A DNA stretch of 10,608 nucleotides, from positions 1 through 10,608 of the forward strand of contig JAWXUF010000040.1 of assembly GCA_044432865.1 (NCBI GenBank). The letters are read 5' to 3'. Source of the stretch: JAWXUE01 sp044432865 (GTDB lineage: Bacteria; Bacillota_I; Bacilli_A; Acholeplasmatales; Anaeroplasmataceae). The notes under the pieces are model-generated. The model did not search any database and had not been told where the DNA came from. It saw only the letters and a program-made list of their open reading frames with translations. The number at the start of each line of letters is the position of its first letter. The stretch's first letter is position 1. Below are positions 6,677 through 10,608 of this stretch, one piece after another. The translations under genes were made by a program, and so were the position numbers.

Positions 6677-6887
6677 TTTGTATAAAGGAGTATTTGCATC
6701 GTTTCTTAGTGTAACGATTGCATGTACTATTTATCTAATTTATATTATTTGTGGAACTAAATTACATAATTTATATTCAAGTGATCCTACATATATATTT
6801 TTTACGATTATGTTAATATTTGTTTTTGGATTTATTTCTGCAATCTCATTCTTTAAAATTAAGTCAGTAAAGATAAGAAAAGATTAA
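6669..6887 (+). CDS. Small two-helix membrane protein, unknown (72 aa)
   Basis: Two hydrophobic helices are predicted, about residues 7-28 and 42-63, followed by a basic tail (KIKSVKIRKD) that would be cytoplasmic. No family is recognised. The ATG at 6669 lies within the end of deoD (8-nt overlap, ATGATTAA) and lacks its own ribosome binding site, so translation probably depends on ribosomes finishing deoD. A good AAAGGAG (6684-6690) lies just inside the gene but has no in-frame start codon at the right distance. The last codons form part of the operon terminator and the TAA stop is in the hairpin loop. The hydrophobic pattern and charge bias support a real gene, though its small size leaves doubt. 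Confidence 0.6.
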   Translation: MINLYKGVFASFLSVTIACTIYLIYIICGTKLHNLYSSDPTYIFFTIMLIFVFGFISAISFFKIKSVKIRKD

Positions 6888-6911
6888 TCTTTTCTTATCT
6901 TTTATTATATA
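6869..6911. terminator. Palindromic terminator overlapping the last stop codon of the deo operon
   Basis: Positions 6869-6902 form a perfect 34-bp palindrome centred at 6885/6886. As RNA this gives a stem of up to 15 bp with a TTAA loop. Taken as a 12-bp stem (GATAAGAAAAGA, 6872-6883, with 6888-6899), it is followed by TTTTATTATAT. The stem includes the last coding codons of the 72-aa protein, and its stop TAA (6885-6887) falls in the loop and the base after it. Confidence 0.7.
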
Positions 6912-6953
6912 ATTGAATTTTTAGGATAAAATAATTTATAGGAGTGATTATCA

Positions 6954-8192
6954 ATGGAAAGATCAAAAGTTAATAATATCGATTATTTCTTTATAGAAAA
7001 TATAAAATATAAAACAAATACAATAAGTATTTTCTTTAAAGAAAAAATAACAAAAGAAAATATGATAAGAAGACAAATTCTTCCTAGAATATTATCTAAT
7101 AAAACAAGGCAATATAATTCACAATTGAAATTATCAAGAAAACTAGCATCTTTATATTCTAGTTCTATTTCAGCTTCTGAATCTATTTCAGGTGAATATT
7201 CTGTATTAAAATTTTCTATTACTTTTATTCAAAGTAAATATTTAAATGAAGATATTACAAAAGATGTACTTAATCTATTAAAAGAAATTGTTTTTAATCC
7301 CTTTACAGTAAATGAACAATTTGAAGAAGAAACTATTAATAGAATTAAAAATGAATTAAAAAATCTTGTTAAGCAAAAAGAAGTATCTTTTATGATTAAA
7401 GCTAAAGAAGGAGCATTTAAAACTTTATTTGAAGATCAACCATGTAATTACAATATAGTTACTAATGAAAAGATTGAGACAATAAATGCTAAAGAAGTAT
7501 ATGATTATTATAAAAATGTTATATCAACAAATCAAATGTTATTAATATTTGAAGGTGATAAAGATGTTAAAGATCAAATTGATATGTTTAGTACTGAATT
7601 AGAAAGTAACTCTGAATATAATGCATACCACCCAAAAAGTTCTCCTAAAGGGTTGGTAGTTAAAAAAGACAAAACAAAACAAAATAATTTATTTTTTGTT
7701 TATGATGGTTTTAGTGAAAAAGATGAAGATAATGTTAAAAACTTTTTCTTTTCAATGATGCTTGGAGAATCCCCAAGTTCTTTATTATTTCAAGAAGTAA
7801 GAGAAAAACATTCTTTAGCTTATTCAATTGGATCACAGTTTGATGCTAATTTTAAATTATTATATATTTATGGTGGAGTTAAACTTGATTCTTTAGATAA
7901 AACAATTGAAATAATTAATGACCAATTAAACAGACTTAAAACAGAAGATTTTACAGGTTTATTAAATGACTCAAGACAAAATTATTTAAATCATTTATAT
8001 TCTAGTTTAGATTTAAAAGGTTTCTTAACAACAAGATATGCTAGAAGTTGGATATCAAATACTTATACAACAATAGAAGAATTAATTGAAAGAATAAATG
8101 CTGTAACAATTGATGATATAAAATGTATTGCTAATGAAATTCAAAATAAAATAATGTATGTATTACAAGGAGAGATAAACAATGAAGATTAA
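6954..8192 (+). CDS. M16-family peptidase-like subunit, YmfF type (non-catalytic partner)
   Basis: The 412-aa protein has the two-domain M16B layout but no HxxEH zinc motif in its N-terminal half. The corresponding region reads RRQILPRILSN...SRKLASLYSSSISA. The C-terminal half carries the conserved LGESPSSLLFQEVREKHSLAYSIGS-type block. Its R283 and Y290 match the Arg/Tyr pair that the inactive subunit of heterodimeric M16B peptidases supplies to grip substrate. It is therefore expected to pair with the next gene's product. ATG 6954 is backed by AGGAGTGAT at 6940-6948. A TATAAT at 6908-6913 just after the preceding terminator may be its -10, without a clear -35. B. subtilis has the same pair (ymfF-ymfH). 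Current naming links the family to EF-P 5-aminopentanol modification, which I cannot test here. Confidence 0.88.
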   Translation: MERSKVNNIDYFFIENIKYKTNTISIFFKEKITKENMIRRQILPRILSNKTRQYNSQLKLSRKLASLYSSSISASESISGEYSVLKFSITFIQSKYLNEDITKDVLNLLKEIVFNPFTVNEQFEEETINRIKNELKNLVKQKEVSFMIKAKEGAFKTLFEDQPCNYNIVTNEKIETINAKEVYDYYKNVISTNQMLLIFEGDKDVKDQIDMFSTELESNSEYNAYHPKSSPKGLVVKKDKTKQNNLFFVYDGFSEKDEDNVKNFFFSMMLGESPSSLLFQEVREKHSLAYSIGSQFDANFKLLYIYGGVKLDSLDKTIEIINDQLNRLKTEDFTGLLNDSRQNYLNHLYSSLDLKGFLTTRYARSWISNTYTTIEELIERINAVTIDDIKCIANEIQNKIMYVLQGEINNED

Positions 8193-9438
8193 AGAATATC
8201 CTAAGTTTGAACAAGTTGTTTATACAACAACAATAAATAATATGAATATTGTTTGTATTCCTAGTGATAAGTTTAATACAACAAGTGTATCATTATCTAT
8301 TGACTATGGTGCAACAGACATCGAATTTAATTATAAAGGTAAAGATTATAAATCTAATCAAGGTTCAGCTCATTTTATTGAACATAAAGTATTTGAATTA
8401 GAAGATGGAAATGATGCATTTAATTTATTATCAGCATTAGGAGCAGATGCTAATGCATATACAACATATGATGAGACTGCTTACATGTTTTCTTGTAGTG
8501 ATAATTTATATGAATCATTTAAAATATTTTTAAACTTTATTTTAACTAATACTTTAAATGATAAAACTATTAATAAAGAAAAAGGGATTATCTTAGAAGA
8601 GTTAATGATGTATCTAGATAAACCTCATTATGTAGTACAAGAAAAACTAATGAAATTAATGTATAAAGATAGTTATATCAAAGATTCTATCTTAGGTACA
8701 ACAGAAAGTATTAATGCTTGTGATGAAGCTTCTTTATCTTTGATATATGACGCTTTTTATAATCCTAAGAATATGACTTTAAATGTTTCAGGAAACTTTG
8801 ATATTAATGAATTAGAAAAGTTTTTAGAAGAAGAACTAAACAAATATAAATTTGATGATTATGATACGAAGAAAATTTATCCTAAAGAAAAATTAACAGT
8901 AGAAAAACAATATGAAGAAGTTAAAGTAGATAGTGATGTTAATTATGTAGCATTAGGAATTAAATTAAATCCTAAGATAAATGATAATTATTTAAAAAAT
9001 GATTACATTGCTGAGGTAGTTAATTTTATGTTATTCTCAAAATCAACATTCAAAATTAACGATTTAATTGAGAAAGAAGTAATGTTTAACAACTATTCGT
9101 ATTATACTATCTTTAATTCAAACTATTGTTTTACTGAATTTATCGCAACTTCAGACCAACAAGATTTACTAATAAAAGAACTAAAAAGTATGATTTTAAA
9201 TTTCAAAGAAAATTTTATTGAAGAAGATTTTGAATTATTCAAAAAAATCTCTTATTCTAATTTCATAGCAAATTTAGATGATCTAGAAAGTTTATGTGAA
9301 GAAGTAAGTATTGCTAATGATGAGAACTATGATTATTTCGAAAAGTATGAAACTCTAGATAAAATAACTAAAGAAGATATTTTAGAATTTATGAAAGATA
9401 TAACTGAAGAAAATATCTCAATTGTTAAATCTATATAG
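8182..9438 (+). CDS. M16-family zinc metallopeptidase, YmfH type (catalytic subunit)
   Basis: The 418-aa protein carries the inverted zinc motif H64-F-I-E67-H68 (in GSAHFIEHKVFE). The third ligand is E140, in EKGIILEELMMYLD, seven residues after E133 as in mitochondrial processing peptidase. GADANAYTTYDETAYMF (87-103) is also typical of the family. Its C-terminal half lacks an Arg...Tyr pair, so it complements the upstream subunit, and the two probably form one active site set. There is no signal peptide, so the enzyme is cytosolic. The start at 8182 overlaps the previous gene by 11 nt and is preceded by AAGGAGA (8167-8173). The substrate is unknown. No hairpin terminator follows its TAG stop. 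Confidence 0.92.
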   Translation: MKIKEYPKFEQVVYTTTINNMNIVCIPSDKFNTTSVSLSIDYGATDIEFNYKGKDYKSNQGSAHFIEHKVFELEDGNDAFNLLSALGADANAYTTYDETAYMFSCSDNLYESFKIFLNFILTNTLNDKTINKEKGIILEELMMYLDKPHYVVQEKLMKLMYKDSYIKDSILGTTESINACDEASLSLIYDAFYNPKNMTLNVSGNFDINELEKFLEEELNKYKFDDYDTKKIYPKEKLTVEKQYEEVKVDSDVNYVALGIKLNPKINDNYLKNDYIAEVVNFMLFSKSTFKINDLIEKEVMFNNYSYYTIFNSNYCFTEFIATSDQQDLLIKELKSMILNFKENFIEEDFELFKKISYSNFIANLDDLESLCEEVSIANDENYDYFEKYETLDKITKEDILEFMKDITEENISIVKSI

Positions 9439-9469
9439 ACCGTAGTAGATTTTGAATTTTTGCGAAAAC

Positions 9470-9499
9470 CGCCAAATTACGCCATTATTCGACATTTTA
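9470..9499 (+). repeat. Three degenerate 10-bp repeats upstream of ssb
   Basis: CGCCAAATTA (9470-9479), CGCCATTATT (9480-9489) and CGACATTTTA (9490-9499) stand end to end, with consensus CG(C/A)CA followed by five A/T bases. They are spaced one helical turn apart. CG dinucleotides are rare elsewhere in this AT-rich sequence. The repeats occupy the place of a -35 box before the TATAAT at 9503-9508. Confidence 0.5.
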
Positions 9500-9534
9500 T
9501 AATATAATATAAGTGCACTAGCAAATATATTATA
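9498..9534 (+). promoter_or_regulatory. Probable ssb promoter with nested palindromes
   Basis: Two overlapping TATAAT hexamers occur at 9498-9503 and 9503-9508. No acceptable -35 lies 16-18 nt upstream of either. The perfect palindrome AGTGCACT (9512-9519) falls about where transcription would start. A 9-bp inverted repeat brackets it: TATAATATA at 9503-9511 (and again, overlapping, at 9498-9506) and TATATTATA at 9526-9534. The layout suggests an operator, but AT richness makes the outer arms cheap. Confidence 0.45.
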
Positions 9535-9535
9535 G

Positions 9536-9541
9536 AGGAGG
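9536..9541 (+). promoter_or_regulatory. Perfect ribosome binding site of ssb
   Basis: AGGAGG lies 6 nt before GTG 9548, the strongest Shine-Dalgarno in the window, and fixes the GTG start. Confidence 0.85.
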
Positions 9542-9547
9542 ATTTTT

Positions 9548-9877
9548 GTGCATAATTATTTTCATGTATTTGGAAGATTAGTTACTGATATCGAAATTAA
9601 TGAAACATCTACAGGGAAATCTGTAGGTAATCTTAAATTAGCTGTAAGAAGAGAATTTAAGAACTTTAATGGAGAATACGATACTGATTTTTTAAAGATT
9701 TCACTGTGGGAAGGTGTAGCAACTAATGCAAGTCAATATGTTAACAAGGGAGATCAGATATTAATTTCTGGTAGAATTGTAACTAACAAAGTTGAACTTT
9801 CAGAAGAAAAATTTATGAATGTAACTGAACTGTACGGAGAAAAAGTAACTTTTATCTCAGGACAAAAACAAGATTAA
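9548..9877 (+). CDS. ssb: Single-stranded DNA-binding protein, short form without acidic tail
   Basis: The protein binds single-stranded DNA through one OB fold. The 109-aa product has the SSB pattern: HVFGRLVTDIEI at the start, STGKSVGNLKLAVRREFKN, a tryptophan in LKISLWEG, YVNKGDQILISGRI, then VTELYGEKVTFI. It stops right after the fold, with no Gly/Gln-rich linker and no acidic DDIPF-type tip. That tip recruits partner proteins in full-length SSBs. The length matches the short competence-related SsbB (YwpH) of B. subtilis (113 aa) and not SsbA (about 170 aa). It starts with GTG behind a perfect AGGAGG. It is a single-gene unit with its own promoter region and terminator (9883-9915). A second, full-length ssb near rpsF/rpsR would be expected elsewhere. 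Confidence 0.92.
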   Translation: MHNYFHVFGRLVTDIEINETSTGKSVGNLKLAVRREFKNFNGEYDTDFLKISLWEGVATNASQYVNKGDQILISGRIVTNKVELSEEKFMNVTELYGEKVTFISGQKQD

Positions 9878-9882
9878 TTTTT

Positions 9883-9915
9883 AAAGGAATAGAAAAATTT
9901 TCTATTCCTTTTTTT
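9883..9915 (+). terminator. Intrinsic terminator of ssb
   Basis: AAAGGAATAGAA (9883-9894) pairs perfectly with 9900-9911 around the loop AAATT. Seven T (9909-9915) follow. It lies six bases after the ssb stop. Confidence 0.85.
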
Positions 9916-9954
9916 ATTTCTTTTTTAATTGTAGAAAAAAATCGTTTTTTGTTG

Positions 9955-9960
9955 TATAAT
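9955..9960 (+). promoter_or_regulatory. -10 element for the 151-aa protein gene
   Basis: A perfect TATAAT lies 31 nt before ATG 9992. Candidate -35 sequences are poor: TAGAAA at 17 nt, or TTGTAG (9929-9934) at 20 nt. An A-run (9935-9941) and a T-run (9945-9950) lie between and may bend the DNA. Confidence 0.45.
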
Positions 9961-9975
9961 ATAGTAAATATTAAT

Positions 9976-9982
9976 GGAAGGG
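9976..9982 (+). promoter_or_regulatory. Ribosome binding site choosing ATG 9992 over ATG 9974
   Basis: GGAAGGG lies 9 nt before ATG 9992. The in-frame ATG at 9974 overlaps this site, has none of its own and would leave only a few leader bases after the predicted transcription start. Confidence 0.6.
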
Positions 9983-9991
9983 TTGATTATT

Positions 9992-10447
9992 ATGCCTCAA
10001 TTATTAGATCGATTTATTGATTTAAATGTAAGATTTGAAAAAATGTCTAGAAAAGAAAAAGAAGTTAAACATAAAAAGTATATTGATTTCATTATTAAAG
10101 AAGCTGTAACTAAATTAGGTGATGATACTGATTATCTTGTTGATGGATTTGTAGCATCTATTGCAGTTATTATTTCTTATTCTAAAAAATTTACAACTGA
10201 TGAGTATAAAAAATTACAATCTTTAACTAGTACTTTTGCTGTATTACCTTCTTTTAAGGAATATAAAAAAATTATTGTTAATTTACAATCTAATACTGAA
10301 AAAGTTATTAAAACTTTCTTTACAAGTATTTCATCGCATAAAGGTAAACTAGATGAAAGATTCACTCCATGGTGCATTGAGTTCCTAGCAACTCTTAACG
10401 GAGATATTGAATTTTTAATGATGTATACTAAATTATTTAAAAGATAA
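9992..10447 (+). CDS. Unrecognised 151-aa helical protein
   Basis: I do not recognise a family. The protein is soluble, without signal peptide or clear membrane segment, and looks almost wholly alpha-helical. It has a charged N-terminal helix (RFEKMSRKEKEVKHKKYIDF), an amphipathic core (DYLVDGFVASIAVIISYSKKFTTDEYKKLQSL) and a C-terminal pair of helices ending in GDIEFLMMYTKLFKR. The helix-turn-helix spacing around SIAVIISYSKKFTTDE loosely recalls TerB-like domains, but the acidic metal-binding residues are not convincing. I give that little weight. It is a single-gene unit with a -10 element at 9955-9960 and a terminator at 10460-10484. ATG 9992 is preferred over ATG 9974 because of GGAAGGG at 9976-9982. 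Confidence 0.8.
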   Translation: MPQLLDRFIDLNVRFEKMSRKEKEVKHKKYIDFIIKEAVTKLGDDTDYLVDGFVASIAVIISYSKKFTTDEYKKLQSLTSTFAVLPSFKEYKKIIVNLQSNTEKVIKTFFTSISSHKGKLDERFTPWCIEFLATLNGDIEFLMMYTKLFKR

Positions 10448-10459
10448 TATAAATTAATC

Positions 10460-10484
10460 AAAAAGGCTATTTAGCCTTTTTTTT
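10460..10484. terminator. Bidirectional terminator between convergent genes
   Basis: AAAAAGGCT (10460-10468) pairs with AGCCTTTTT (10473-10481) around the loop ATTT. Eight T follow on the plus strand (10477-10484), and five A at 10460-10464 give a U-run on the minus strand. The hairpin contains the stop codon of the minus-strand gene (10471-10473). Confidence 0.8.
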
Positions 10485-10608
10485 GTTTTGCTGGAGGGGA
10501 GTTAGAGATATCGCCTGGACCAGTAGGGGTTTGAACATAATAAGAAGTATCAACATTTGAAGGAGTAAAAGGAGAAGAAACAGTAACACTACTAGTTGAA
10601 CCATTTCC
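10471..10608 (-). CDS. C-terminal tail of a Ser/Thr/Pro-rich protein (5' end outside window)
   Basis: Reading the minus strand from the window edge gives 45 residues ending at TAA (10471-10473): GNGSTSSVTVSSPFTPSNVD, then SYYVQTPTGPGD and a basic end, PPAKQKKG. The Ser/Thr/Pro/Gly content fits an extracellular linker or tail. The opening GNGSTSSVTV resembles the last strand of a fibronectin-III or similar beta-sandwich. Such tails are known on class A penicillin-binding proteins and other exported Bacillota proteins, so an envelope protein is plausible but unproven. It converges on the 151-aa protein gene and shares its terminator. The Pro codons CCC and CCT and the higher G+C differ slightly from the neighbours. 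Confidence 0.6.
   Translation of the reverse strand, partial: GNGSTSSVTVSSPFTPSNVDTSYYVQTPTGPGDISNSPPAKQKKG

Noticed and set aside
10177..10461. 94-aa minus-strand reading frame
   Set aside because: It is antisense to the 151-aa gene and starts within the terminator region. No ribosome binding site is present.
1..10608. Mycoplasma-type code with TGA as tryptophan
   Set aside because: All tryptophans examined are TGG, and the yczE-like gene stops at TGA, where its product ends in a plausible place.
1..10608. CRISPR array, tRNA, rRNA, insertion sequence or riboswitch
   Set aside because: No regularly spaced direct repeats, tRNA-like cloverleaf sequence, transposase frame or long structured leader was seen. 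The longest stretch without a gene (117-287) holds only the promoter and leader described.

Overview
The window is very AT-rich (roughly a quarter G+C by eye) and has strong AGGAGG-type ribosome binding sites, TATAAT/TTGACA-type promoters and U-tailed hairpin terminators. Every tryptophan I checked is TGG, none is TGA, and one gene (the YczE-like one) stops at TGA. The standard genetic code therefore applies. This points to a low-GC Bacillota lineage related to the Mollicutes (RF39, Izemoplasma or Acholeplasma style) and not to a true Mycoplasma. The lineage is an inference.

Layout. A 3' gene remnant (1-116) is followed by a single-gene unit with a near-consensus promoter and a perfect 14-bp terminator, encoding a 136-aa membrane protein of unknown function (288-698). 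Next is a FtsK/SpoIIIE-family membrane protein (800-2491) whose motor domain has lost the Walker A lysine and both Walker B acidic residues and ends before the gamma domain. It meets rarA (2493-3707, minus strand) tail to tail with one base between the stop codons. A 91-bp divergent promoter region then separates rarA from a five-gene plus-strand unit (3799-6887) in which every junction overlaps: an unrecognised 284-aa soluble protein, a YczE-like integral membrane protein, deoC, deoD and a 72-aa two-helix membrane protein. The unit ends in a palindromic terminator that includes the last stop codon.

A second unit (6954-9438) holds a YmfF/YmfH-type M16 metallopeptidase pair: a subunit without zinc ligands followed by a subunit with the HxxEH site, overlapping by 11 nt. 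A 109-bp gap with CG-containing decamer repeats and palindromes around a TATAAT box leads to a short, tail-less SSB (9548-9877) with its own terminator. A 151-aa helical protein of unknown function follows (9992-10447). It shares a bidirectional terminator with the end of a minus-strand gene whose Ser/Thr/Pro-rich C-terminus runs off the window.

Working together. DeoC and DeoD salvage the base and catabolise the sugar of nucleosides. The membrane and unknown proteins locked into the same operon may serve uptake or sensing, which is inference. RarA, SSB and the FtsK-like protein concern DNA replication, repair or segregation. The FtsK homologue looks like a membrane-anchored pseudo-ATPase, and I consider it the most unusual object in the window.
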